A stretch of 36,959 nt of DNA from Verrucomicrobiota bacterium (GCA_003218535.1 QHNV01000044.1:1-36959); one strand, 5' to 3'; numbered from the stretch's first letter, positions 17,201-26,370 are shown. Notes: generated by a model not told the origin, from the sequence alone. Translations and numbers: made by a program.

Positions 17201-18225
17201 ATCTCCTTCCAGCTAATCAATTGAGGAATATTGCCGGCCTTTCGCACCAACATCTGCACGGAGCGTCTTACATTCCCTGACTTGCCGACGCTTGTAATCC
17301 GGAAAACGGGATCCTTGAATATCACCAGGGCAGCGATCTGCTGAAATTGTTCCGCCGTAAAGCCGAGGGCAGTCTGCACGTCAGCCAGATTGTTGAACGG
17401 GAAATCATCGGCCGTTCCATCGATGCCATCGGGGCCTTGTCGCAGTTGTAGAAAGCGATCGACTAAATCATCGCGCACGCCCGGCAACGCGCGCAACACA
17501 TCACGTGATGCCCAGGCAAGATCGATCGGTCCGGTGCTGTTGATCGTGAAATCATCCTCCCAGCCCGGCCGCGAAGTGAATTTTTCCCACCCACGGATTT
17601 CCTTGAGCTCGTCCAGGGAGCCCAGCAACGCGTGCGGCGGGCGATAATCGTCCGTCTCCGCAGGGGCGTTCAATCGATGCAGCCCGGTATTCGGTTCCAC
17701 CCAGTCAAGAAGCGCATCGATCATCGCACCGCGTTCATTGAGGTCCACACCCTCGAGCTCGAGATACCTCCGCAAGATATCCAGACGCGCTGGATCTTCG
17801 CCGGCAGTCAGCCAGTTCAGGTTCAAACGGCCCCCTTCTCCTGCAATGCGGGCCTCGTAACCTTCGCTTCCCGTCTGCCGGTGCAAGTTTGGTGAGCTCG
17901 GACTTATGCCCGGATGCAATGCGATATCCGCGCCCGAACACGCCATCGCTTCTGCGCTTAAAACGCGGTTGGCATTGCTGGAAAGGCTCAGGCGTGACTG
18001 AATGTCGGACGCCCAGGAAATTACCATTGCGCTGAGCATAAACAACGCCCAGAGCGCCAGCATCAGCGCCGCGCCACTGCGCGATTTCGAATTTCGCCCA
18101 CCATACTGTAGTCGTGCGAAGGCGGAAATTTCGGATTTCTGACCTAGGAAGCGCTTATTCACAAAAATCGATACGTCGATACCTTTCAATACGGTGTTCG
18201 ACCTAGCGGAATGATCGCTTCCCAT
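17197..18225 (-). CDS. gspK: Type II secretion minor pseudopilin GspK
   Basis: ALMLALWALFMLSAMVISWASDIQSRLSLSSNANR; DLNERGAMIDALLDWVEPNTG; LLGSLDELKEIRGW; start uncertain because of an unusual long N-terminus. Confidence 0.88.
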   Translation of the reverse strand: MGSDHSARSNTVLKGIDVSIFVNKRFLGQKSEISAFARLQYGGRNSKSRSGAALMLALWALFMLSAMVISWASDIQSRLSLSSNANRVLSAEAMACSGADIALHPGISPSSPNLHRQTGSEGYEARIAGEGGRLNLNWLTAGEDPARLDILRRYLELEGVDLNERGAMIDALLDWVEPNTGLHRLNAPAETDDYRPPHALLGSLDELKEIRGWEKFTSRPGWEDDFTINSTGPIDLAWASRDVLRALPGVRDDLVDRFLQLRQGPDGIDGTADDFPFNNLADVQTALGFTAEQFQQIAALVIFKDPVFRITSVGKSGNVRRSVQMLVRKAGNIPQLISWKEI

Positions 18226-18899
18226 GGCACAGAGCTATCGGACCGACCGATCGTTAACTTCACAAGCCGAGGGAGACGGGCCGTGTCCGCCCACCGGTCC
18301 ACCCAGCTATTCAGTCTGGGTTCGAAATAACGAATTTGCAAGCTCCGCACATTTTTGATCAACGGCACCCAGGTTTCATACTCAGGCCCAATGCCGGCGT
18401 CGCCCGCAGGCTTGCGCAAAAGTCCAAGGTCAAGCTGGTCGCTCTTTTCGCTTTCCGGGCGCAATCGCAACAGAGCCATGAATTCGCCAAGTGCATACCG
18501 CGTAAGTAATCCCGAGCCGGCGCTGCATTTCCATCTGATCTCGTCGCGCTGACGATCGTTTAGCTTGAAAGGTTCTCCGGTGAGCGCGCCGCGGCCTTGC
18601 GGCAGACTCTGCCATTGCTCGATTAGTAAATCGCGCAGCTCGCTGTACGGCGCCTCGGCCGCGCTTACCTGAGATGAAGTGTACACGGCGATCAAATTCG
18701 ATTGCACAAAACGGTAAATCGCCAGCGACATCATGCCTAAAATCGCCATAGCGAGTATAATCTCCAAGAGTGTGAAACCGAGCGATTTTGGAATTTCGAA
18801 AATGCGCCTCTGGCCCAGCCTCGAATCTTGAATGCCAGACCTCCAATTATCTGGGGCGATAGACATAAAAGTTAAGCTTTTTCGATTGCCTACTGCCAC
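18186..18899 (-). CDS. gspJ: Type II secretion minor pseudopilin GspJ-like
   Basis: LGFTLLEIILAMAILGMMSLAIYRFV prepilin motif; position between gspI and gspK. Confidence 0.82.
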   Translation of the reverse strand: MAVGNRKSLTFMSIAPDNWRSGIQDSRLGQRRIFEIPKSLGFTLLEIILAMAILGMMSLAIYRFVQSNLIAVYTSSQVSAAEAPYSELRDLLIEQWQSLPQGRGALTGEPFKLNDRQRDEIRWKCSAGSGLLTRYALGEFMALLRLRPESEKSDQLDLGLLRKPAGDAGIGPEYETWVPLIKNVRSLQIRYFEPRLNSWVDRWADTARLPRLVKLTIGRSDSSVPWEAIIPLGRTPY

Positions 18900-19341
18900 G
18901 ACGTTCCCACTGGGCAGTCAAGGTCACCAAATCGATCCCGTCTAGCTGCGTATTATTCGGTTCGACCAAATTTGCCGGCGCGCTTTTCTGGATCAATGTT
19001 ACTACGCCGTGGCCGCTGTCGATCTTCAATTCCTTGGCCCGATCGGGGAAACCAGGTGCAGCCTGAACTTCCGCCATTCGGTTTGCTAATATTTGACGCA
19101 CGGCTTCTTCCTCTGAGTTCAGCGTGCTCGCGTTCAGGCAATTCTCGACCGACCGACCGAGCGCCAGCACACCGACGGCAAAAATCGCCACCCCTAGAAG
19201 AACCTCGTAAAGTGCAAAAGCGCGCCTTTCCCTCGTGTTGTACCGATACCCGATTCTTGGTGCTTGAGGCTCGATAACTGAATCCCGCATTGAGTATCCA
19301 GTATCCAATATCTTTCTGAAATCACCGCGCCGCATAATCAA
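18847..19341 (-). CDS. gspI: Type II secretion minor pseudopilin GspI-like
   Basis: RRAFALYEVLLGVAIFAVGVLALGRSVENCLNAS; LTAQWERRGSRQSKKLNFYVY. Confidence 0.8.
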   Translation of the reverse strand: MIMRRGDFRKILDTGYSMRDSVIEPQAPRIGYRYNTRERRAFALYEVLLGVAIFAVGVLALGRSVENCLNASTLNSEEEAVRQILANRMAEVQAAPGFPDRAKELKIDSGHGVVTLIQKSAPANLVEPNNTQLDGIDLVTLTAQWERRGSRQSKKLNFYVYRPR

Positions 19342-19795
19342 TAAGCTCCGGTTGCACTGCCAAGGGCAAGTAATTGGCCGTCCAAGACCCAGGCGGGCCT
19401 TGGAACTGGACCGTTGCTGGCTCGCATGCTCCCGATGGCCAGAAAATCCATTCCGCCGGATATTTTTTTGTCAACGCCGCTGGTAATAACAGTTTCAAGG
19501 CTTCACCGCGCCCAAACTGAAACTGCGCGGTTGGCTTGATTTCTTCGCCTTTCGCAAAAGTTTCTGGCTGCAGCACGACATTATCCTTGCGCCACACAAT
19601 GAGGTAAGAGCGTCTCTCGGTGACACTGCGTTCCTGGGCCTCGCGGACAAGATTGTTGAACCCGTCCAGAGAACTCTTCAGCCGCTTATTGGTGAACACG
19701 CCGCGAAGACTAGGCACCGCCAACAAAAGCAGTAACATCAGTATGGAGATCGCCAGCACGATCTCGATCAATGTAAAGCTCCGGAAACGTTGCAC
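19322..19795 (-). CDS. gspH: Type II secretion minor pseudopilin GspH-like
   Basis: RSFTLIEIVLAISILMLLLLLAVPSLRGVF; LDGFNNLVREAQERSVTERRSYLIVW. Confidence 0.82.
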   Translation of the reverse strand: MQRFRSFTLIEIVLAISILMLLLLLAVPSLRGVFTNKRLKSSLDGFNNLVREAQERSVTERRSYLIVWRKDNVVLQPETFAKGEEIKPTAQFQFGRGEALKLLLPAALTKKYPAEWIFWPSGACEPATVQFQGPPGSWTANYLPLAVQPELIDYAAR

Positions 19796-20042
19796 CGGCG
19801 AACTTACTCGCTACGCCACAAATCACAATAGACACTGGAGATTACCAATGACAGTCACCACTGAGAACTAAATGCCACAAGTTGTTGATCGAAACCGCTT
19901 TCCCGGGTAATAACGCGGGATCTCCTGAGGCAGAGCCCGCCCATCCGACCTTCGCTGTAATCTCACCGTCGCTCGAACTGCGGTCGAGGGCAGCCCTTTA
20001 CAGCATTGCGGGCACCACACCTGCCGTTACAATTGACGCCTT

Positions 20043-21356
20043 ATGCCTTACAAAAATGTTACGCCGCCATCAGGCCAGAAAATTTCCATCGACAAAGGAC
20101 AATTGCAGGTGCCGGACCAGCCAATCATTCCCTTCATCCGGGGAGACGGCACCGGACCGGACATTTGGGCTGCCAGTGTTCGTGTATTCGATGCAGCAGT
20201 AACGAAAGCGTTTGATGGAAAAAAGAAGATCGCCTGGTTTGAAGTTTTTGCCGGTCAAGCGGCGAAGGACAAATTCGATAATTGGTTGCCCGAAGACACC
20301 GTGGAAGCATTCCGCGAATTTTTGATTGGCATTAAAGGCCCGCTGACGACTCCCGTGGGCGGTGGCATTCGTTCGCTCAACGTCGCGCTGCGGCAACTTC
20401 TCGATCTTTTCGTCTGCTTGCGGCCAGTCCAGTACTTCGAAGGTGTCCCCTCGCCCCTCAAACATCCGGAGAGAGTGAATATGGTGATCTTCCGGGAAAA
20501 CACCGAAGACATTTATGCCGGAATTGAGTACGCAGCTGGTACGCCTGACGCGCAAAAGCTTCTCGATTTTTTGCAAAAAGAATTTCCCGAACAATTTGAT
20601 AAAATTCGATTCGGCACGCGACAAAGAGCGGCGGATTTCTGGAAAAAAGTCGGCGCGCCGGAAGGCGACGAAGTTTGCGTGGGACTCGGCATTAAGCCGG
20701 TTAGCCGCGCGGGCAGCGTCCGCTTGATCCATAGCGCGATCTCTTACGCGATCAAGAATCAGCGCAGAAGCGTGACGCTCGTGCATAAAGGCAACATCAT
20801 GAAATTCACTGAAGGCGCGTTTCGCGACTGGGGTTACGAAATCGCAAAGCAATACTTCGGCGCACAAGAAATCAATGGCGGTCCATGGTGCAAGATTCCG
20901 ATGGGTAAACCTGGCGCCGGCATCGTAATCAAGGATGCCATCGCAGATAACGCCTTACAGCAGGTACTCTTGCGGCCTGAAGATTTCGATCTGATCGCCA
21001 CGCTTAATCTCAATGGCGACTACCTCAGCGACGCGCTCGCTGCGCAGGTAGGTGGGATCGGAATCGCGCCTGGAGGAAACATTAACTACATCACAGGACA
21101 CGCCGTTTTCGAAGCAACACACGGAACAGCACCAAAGTATGCGGGCCTGGATAAGGTCAATCCCGGCTCGGTGATTCTTTCCGGTGAAATGATGTTCCGT
21201 TATATGGGCTGGGAGGAGTCTGCCGACTTGATTCTGAAAGGATTAAGCGGTGCGATCGCTAGCAAGCGCGTCACGTATGATTTCGCGCGGCTAATGGACG
21301 GCGCAACCGAAATCAAATGCAGCGAGTTTGGCGACAACGTCATCGAGCATACGTGA
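20043..21356 (+). CDS. icd: NADP-type isocitrate dehydrogenase
   Basis: [78 protein letters not shown]. Confidence 0.96.
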   Translation: MPYKNVTPPSGQKISIDKGQLQVPDQPIIPFIRGDGTGPDIWAASVRVFDAAVTKAFDGKKKIAWFEVFAGQAAKDKFDNWLPEDTVEAFREFLIGIKGPLTTPVGGGIRSLNVALRQLLDLFVCLRPVQYFEGVPSPLKHPERVNMVIFRENTEDIYAGIEYAAGTPDAQKLLDFLQKEFPEQFDKIRFGTRQRAADFWKKVGAPEGDEVCVGLGIKPVSRAGSVRLIHSAISYAIKNQRRSVTLVHKGNIMKFTEGAFRDWGYEIAKQYFGAQEINGGPWCKIPMGKPGAGIVIKDAIADNALQQVLLRPEDFDLIATLNLNGDYLSDALAAQVGGIGIAPGGNINYITGHAVFEATHGTAPKYAGLDKVNPGSVILSGEMMFRYMGWEESADLILKGLSGAIASKRVTYDFARLMDGATEIKCSEFGDNVIEHT

Positions 21357-21452
21357 GCAAAATCACCGTCCTTCGCTGAGACTTGGACGTAGCAGGCAAA
21401 ATGCGAGTGACAAAGCTCGAGACAACGCGGTGACAAAGGTCATGCCCTAGGC

Positions 21453-22931
21453 TTACGGGCAGACGAGTACCTGGGGCGAATTGGTTAGCTCTTGTTTTGT
21501 GCCAGAAATTCGAAGATGGATCCGGTGCGAGCCGCGTTTTTCGAGCGGCGGTGGCGTCATGATGCGAAAGCCGTGCTCGCCCTTTCCGTAGCCCGCATCC
21601 GCGAGATCCTGCCGGAACTGATTAGCAGGGATTGTCATCAAATACTGATCGCCATCCCAAAGATCAACATTGACTTTCGTGTTCGGCTGGTACTTGTCCC
21701 AAACCCAGCCATAGATTTCATAGCAGTTGGCCCGCTCAACTTCGCCGACATGATGCGGCAGTGGCGCAGCGCCAATGCGTCCCGAAAAAATCAGCAATCC
21801 GAAGCAAACAAAGTGGAATGTTATAAAGACAGCTGTGGCGCGCCAGGCGAAAGTGTCGCGCCAACGCTGTCGCACTCTGTTCAAGTTAGAAAAAACATGG
21901 AACGCCGAGAGCAAGGTCGCTTGGTAGAGACCATAAATGATATAATGCGGCTCAGGCCCGTGCCATAAACCCATTAATCCAAACGCCAGAAAATATCCCA
22001 AGATGGCGCCGGTATGTTTACTCGCAAACCATTGGCCACGCGTGGCAGCAAGTAGAAACCGCATGTAAACGTGATCGCGAAACCAAAACGAAAGAGTGAT
22101 ATGCCAGCGGTTCCAAAAATCGCGGATATTTCTGGCGAGAAACGGCCGATCAAAGTTTTCCGGAGTATGAACGCCGAAGAGATAGCTAAGAGCGATGGCA
22201 AAAGCGCTGTATCCGGCAAAATCAAAAAACAAATAAAGGCTGTAAGCGTACATGTAACTGATGAGCGCTCCGAAATGCCCACTGCTCGCCGCACGATCGA
22301 GCCAGTATTGCTTGATTAGCGCCGCAAGTATGAATTTGTAGAAAAAGCCGCGAAAAATGCGATGCACGGCGTTGTCGAGATCAGCCAGGCATTCAGCGCG
22401 TGTTCGCGCCTTGCTCCAATCGCTAGCAAAACGACGATATCGGTCGATTGGGCCAGACGAAATAGTAGGAAAGAAAAACAGGAACAGGAAAAGATCGAGT
22501 GGGCCAGGTAAAACGATGACTTTATCCCGGAGGCAGAACACGATATCGAGTGCGCGGAACGTAATATAGGAAATGCCGAGAAACCCAAACTGGCTTCCTG
22601 GTGAGATGACGGGCAGAAATTTTGCCGCCACCAGTGGAAGTAGGCTCGCCCCGATAGTGGTAAAGAATAGCCAGCCTCCTCGTGCGCCTGCACTTGCAAA
22701 CACACGCACCGTCGCCCACTGCCAGACCGCAAACCCGATGACGATCCAGATTTCACGCACCGCGACATCGGGACGGATGTGTAAGAATCCGTTATACTGC
22801 AGGAGCAGCATAGCGACGGTCACGAAAAGAGCCCAGCGCCAGCCGGCGCGCCCAAACATGCCGAGGATCAGTGTCGGAACGACCGCGTAAAGCAGCAGCC
22901 CGAAATAAGTGAAATCGGCGTAGGGAATCAC
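21453..22931 (-). CDS. dltB: DltB-like MBOAT acyltransferase with extra C-terminal domain
   Basis: FFPTISSGPIDRYRRF; RNIRDFWNRWHITLSFWFRDHVYMRF; LMGLWHGPEPHYIIYGLY; immediately downstream of dltA. Confidence 0.92.
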   Translation of the reverse strand: MIPYADFTYFGLLLYAVVPTLILGMFGRAGWRWALFVTVAMLLLQYNGFLHIRPDVAVREIWIVIGFAVWQWATVRVFASAGARGGWLFFTTIGASLLPLVAAKFLPVISPGSQFGFLGISYITFRALDIVFCLRDKVIVLPGPLDLFLFLFFFPTISSGPIDRYRRFASDWSKARTRAECLADLDNAVHRIFRGFFYKFILAALIKQYWLDRAASSGHFGALISYMYAYSLYLFFDFAGYSAFAIALSYLFGVHTPENFDRPFLARNIRDFWNRWHITLSFWFRDHVYMRFLLAATRGQWFASKHTGAILGYFLAFGLMGLWHGPEPHYIIYGLYQATLLSAFHVFSNLNRVRQRWRDTFAWRATAVFITFHFVCFGLLIFSGRIGAAPLPHHVGEVERANCYEIYGWVWDKYQPNTKVNVDLWDGDQYLMTIPANQFRQDLADAGYGKGEHGFRIMTPPPLEKRGSHRIHLRISGTKQELTNSPQVLVCP

Positions 22932-24385
22932 AGCGAAGCGGCCAGCTTCGCTCGGTCGGCTTTGCCGTTCGCCGTCATCGGAAATGCGTCAAGGAAAACA
23001 AATTTGCGTGGCAGCATGTAGGCTGGAAGCCGCTCGCCGAGTTGTTTGCGCAGCGTGTCGGATAATTCGAAATCCGATTGCTCGCCGCGCGCGTTAAGGA
23101 CAACAAAGGCGGCCAGCGATTGGGCCGCGCCATTTTTGACTACCGGGATTACGACGGCATCCCGCACCTGGGTCAGTACCCGAAGATTTGCTTCGACGTC
23201 ACCGATCTCAATGCGATAGCCATAGAGCTTGATTTGCGCGTCAATACGCCCCTCAAAGAAAAGCAGACCGTCGCGGAACCGCCCCAGGTCGCCAGTACGA
23301 TAAGCGCGCTGACCGCGATGTTGGAAAAAAAAGGCTGCAGTGAGATCGGGGCGTCCAAGGTAACCGGGACTTACGTTCGGTCCTGCGATGATGATTTCGC
23401 CGCGCTCGTTCGCCGGCAGGGCTTCGCCCTTTTCGTTCGCGACGAAAACTTCTGTCCCGGGCATTGGGTGCCCTATCGGGAGGGGCGAATATTTTTCCAA
23501 AATTGCAACGTCGATGCGGACAGAGGTTGTGGCGACTGTCGTCTCGGTCGGGCCATAAGTGTTCCAAACTTCGGCGTTGGGAAAACGTTCCAGCACGCGC
23601 GCGGCAGTCTGCGGCGCCAATGTTTCACCGCAAAAGAGGAAACGCCGCACATAGGGAAGCATTGCCTCATTAAATCTCTCTTCGACGAGGCACATCTGCG
23701 CAAACGAGGGCGTGGAGACCCATGTAGTCGCATTGGAACTGGCCAGCGCGCGGTAAAGCATTTTCGGATTTGCCACAAGATCGCGACTGATATTGAAAAC
23801 GGTACCTCCCGTAACTAGGCTGCTGTACAGAGCCATCACCGAGACATCGAATGAGAAAGGAGGCTGATTTAAAAATATCTCACCCTGCTCCACGAACTTT
23901 TGCTCGGCCAGCATCCAGTCGATGAAATGTTCCAGGCAAGCGAGCGTAATGACAACCCCCTTGGGTTCGCCCGTGCTGCCGCTCGTGAAAAGAATATAAA
24001 ACGGATCGTCGCGCTGCACGTAACTGACGGCGGTCGGCTCGTCTACTGCGGGCATTTGTGCAATCTCTTGCGGTGTGAGGACCAAGGCTGCACGCGAAAT
24101 CGCCAGAACTTTGTCGATGCGCTGTTGGGGAAATGCCGTATCGATCGGCACGTAAGGCCGGCCCGATTTTACCGCGCCCAGGAACGCGATAAGCATTTCC
24201 TGTTCGCGATGCCCAAGTACCGCAATGGGGGCGCGATCATCGCCGAAACGCCCTGCGAAATGAGCAGCCAGCGCATCCGAGCGCCTGCGCAGCTCGCCGT
24301 AGGTTAGGGTTCTGTCGCCGTTAATATATGCGACGGCCTGAGGGGCTACTGCGCCCCAGTGATCGATTCGTTCGAACAGATTCAT
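22928..24385 (-). CDS. dltA: D-alanine--carrier protein ligase DltA
   Basis: FYILFTSGSTGEPKGVVI; VWNTYGPTETTVATTSV; GYRIEIGDVEANL; operon context. Confidence 0.93.
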   Translation of the reverse strand: MNLFERIDHWGAVAPQAVAYINGDRTLTYGELRRRSDALAAHFAGRFGDDRAPIAVLGHREQEMLIAFLGAVKSGRPYVPIDTAFPQQRIDKVLAISRAALVLTPQEIAQMPAVDEPTAVSYVQRDDPFYILFTSGSTGEPKGVVITLACLEHFIDWMLAEQKFVEQGEIFLNQPPFSFDVSVMALYSSLVTGGTVFNISRDLVANPKMLYRALASSNATTWVSTPSFAQMCLVEERFNEAMLPYVRRFLFCGETLAPQTAARVLERFPNAEVWNTYGPTETTVATTSVRIDVAILEKYSPLPIGHPMPGTEVFVANEKGEALPANERGEIIIAGPNVSPGYLGRPDLTAAFFFQHRGQRAYRTGDLGRFRDGLLFFEGRIDAQIKLYGYRIEIGDVEANLRVLTQVRDAVVIPVVKNGAAQSLAAFVVLNARGEQSDFELSDTLRKQLGERLPAYMLPRKFVFLDAFPMTANGKADRAKLAASL

Positions 24386-24523
24386 TCAGAAACCCTGATA
24401 AACAAAGGGCGGAGTGGAGAAGTCACCACGGCCATACATGACGATCAGACCCACGATAACGGCGAAGTAGTACAGAATAAGCAGTAATCGCCGCAACGTT
24501 GGATGTTTCTCGATCCAGCTCAC
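24386..24523 (-). CDS. dltX: DltX-like 45-aa membrane microprotein
   Basis: Manual translation: MSWIEKHPTLRRLLLILYYFAVIVGLIVMYGRGDFSTPPFVYQGF*; GTG start overlaps dltC stop (GTGA), TGA abuts dltA ATG; one TM; C-terminal FVYQGF resembles the DltX F-x-Y-x-x-F ending; below the ORF-track size cut-off. Confidence 0.9.
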   Translation of the reverse strand: MSWIEKHPTLRRLLLILYYFAVIVGLIVMYGRGDFSTPPFVYQGF

Positions 24524-24771
24524 GCGTGCAACCGGCGCTGGAGATCAGCGATGATTTCGCGTGGCGTTCTCCAGCTTTCCCGCTCGAATTCAGCCGGAGA
24601 AACCTTAATGTTGAATTCGTGCTCGATTGCTACCATCAGTTCAACCGTTCTCATCGAGTCGAGCACCTGACGATCGTACAGAGGCAGATCAAGATTGGCG
24701 TAAACCTCGTCAGTCTCGGCAACAGAGGCCAGAACCTGCAATACTTTGTCGGAAAAACTGGCAGTCATCAT
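24520..24771 (-). CDS. dltC: D-alanyl carrier protein DltC
   Basis: ACP-like fold with YDRQVLDSMRTVELMVAIEHEF (phosphopantetheine serine in LDSMRTVEL). Confidence 0.92.
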   Translation of the reverse strand: MMTASFSDKVLQVLASVAETDEVYANLDLPLYDRQVLDSMRTVELMVAIEHEFNIKVSPAEFERESWRTPREIIADLQRRLHA

Positions 24772-24822
24772 AAATAACAGGGTGCAGTATCACAACCGGC
24801 CGTTCGGCTAAAATATGCTTTG

Positions 24823-26049
24823 TCAGTTGGATGGGATACGCCCATGAAAGAAATCGTCAAGGGCACGATTGTAAAACATCCATCCTTTCGCGGCAAGGTG
24901 AGCGCTTGGTGCGCCCTCCGGTTGCGGACCTCGATGGTAAAGAAAAGCCGCATCCTCCTCATGCTCGGCAAAATCGGCCAATGTAACATTGTACTGTCGC
25001 GCGAGTGCGCGAAGTTTCTCGTAATAAACAACGCGGGCCAAACGAGAAACCCCCACCTCATCATAATATCGGCTGTCCAGCGGCATACTGAGTAGGAGTG
25101 GCTGGGCGTGAACCTCTGCTAGTGTACGTAATAGCAACTCTAAATCACCCCATTCGCGCGCTCCATTCACGTGCTCGCGAAACCACTCGTCACGAGGGCC
25201 AGCAACCATCTGCCCTTCTGAACGCGACGCCTTGTCCTTTTTGTTGTCATCCTTGTTTGCCTGTCCCAATTCACCGGCTTTTGCAATGAGTCTAGGCCAA
25301 TCTAGCATTCGGGGGCGGCGTGCCGGAACAGATTTGGTCTCACGCAAAATGTAGCTTAATGCCGCGAAATGATCCTGCAGATCCAGCACGGCATCCTGAA
25401 TTTTCCCAAGTGGCCAGACTATGCAGAAAGCGATTTGGTCAAGTCGTCCTCCAGAAGCGAGCCGTTTGAGTGCAAATTCAAGGAGCGGATCTTTTTCCAG
25501 CGTACTTGGAAACTGCACCATTCGGGCAGCGATTGTCCGCTTCAGCTCGAAATCGAGAACATCGCCGAAGGCGAGTTTGCTGGCCGCAAGCAGCGAAAAA
25601 TTTCCTTCGTACCAGTATGGGCTAGTGGCTGGAACCACAAACCAGATCGGTGAAAGCGAGATTGCGAGCTTCTTGCCATGGAGGTCCGAACCAAGCGCGC
25701 CGATTTTTTGCAACATGATCATTGACGTCGCGCCTGCCTTGCCTACAGGCGAAAGTTGAAAGCCGGTTGGCGCGGCGCGAAAAAAGTTTCCTCCCCTTTC
25801 CGGAATCTGGCCGAGCAGTTCCGAGCTACCGTAAAGCGGTAACACGTCTGACGCATGAGCCGCGGCACGTTGGAAGGCAAGACCTTGATTCTTTAGGGAA
25901 AATGCCTCGGGAGCAGTCGCAGAAATCGTACGTTGTTCGACATGGATGGCGATCGCTCGAGCAGCGAACAAAATGACTGCCACGACACCAACGGTGATGA
26001 GAGCTGGAAAAAAATGCGGCATCCCTGCCTTGGCGTCCATGTGTACCAT
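24823..26049 (-). CDS. dltD: DltD-like D-alanyl transfer protein
   Basis: N-terminal TM; LPLYGSSEL near the DltD catalytic Ser signature; HLAAKGWMFYNRALDDFF C-terminal; upstream of dltC. Confidence 0.86.
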   Translation of the reverse strand: MVHMDAKAGMPHFFPALITVGVVAVILFAARAIAIHVEQRTISATAPEAFSLKNQGLAFQRAAAHASDVLPLYGSSELLGQIPERGGNFFRAAPTGFQLSPVGKAGATSMIMLQKIGALGSDLHGKKLAISLSPIWFVVPATSPYWYEGNFSLLAASKLAFGDVLDFELKRTIAARMVQFPSTLEKDPLLEFALKRLASGGRLDQIAFCIVWPLGKIQDAVLDLQDHFAALSYILRETKSVPARRPRMLDWPRLIAKAGELGQANKDDNKKDKASRSEGQMVAGPRDEWFREHVNGAREWGDLELLLRTLAEVHAQPLLLSMPLDSRYYDEVGVSRLARVVYYEKLRALARQYNVTLADFAEHEEDAAFLYHRGPQPEGAPSAHLAAKGWMFYNRALDDFFHGRIPSN

Positions 26050-26162
26050 GCGGTGGGGATGTTACGGTGGCGACTCAAGGTTGCAAGGAAGGTAAGGTAT
26101 CCGTTTCATGCGGGATGCCGGCGGGCATCTCCTAACTTGGTCACGAGGCGTAAATTACTCAC

Positions 26163-26181
26163 TCCGGTGACGACGACCGGA
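26163..26181. promoter_or_regulatory. Hairpin TCCGGT-GACGACG-ACCGGA followed by TTTCTTGTT in a divergent intergenic region
   Basis: 6-bp perfect stem plus T-rich run; between dltD (-) and GT2 (+). Confidence 0.35.
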
Positions 26182-26370
26182 TTTCTTGTTCCTAGTCCTG
26201 ACATCCGGATCGTCAAATTGCACTGGCGCGCACCATCGGTCTTGATAACTTGCGCAGCCATTCTGAAGGGAAATGTCGAACCGTATACTCGAGCCCAGAC
26301 ACTCTTTTTCTGTAGACAGAGAAGAGCCTTTCGGGGCTAGAGAGGTCGGTAGCGGTTCCCAACCAAAAAG

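Noticed and set aside
20070-20867. 265-aa minus-strand ORF antisense to icd
   Set aside because: Shadow ORF of a strongly conserved gene; no recognisable motifs
21407-21438. Direct repeat GTGACAAAG twice after icd
   Set aside because: Two 9-mers only, no flanking structure; plausible by chance
23078-23818. 246-aa plus-strand ORF antisense to dltA
   Set aside because: Shadow of dltA; Cys/Arg-rich with no domain features
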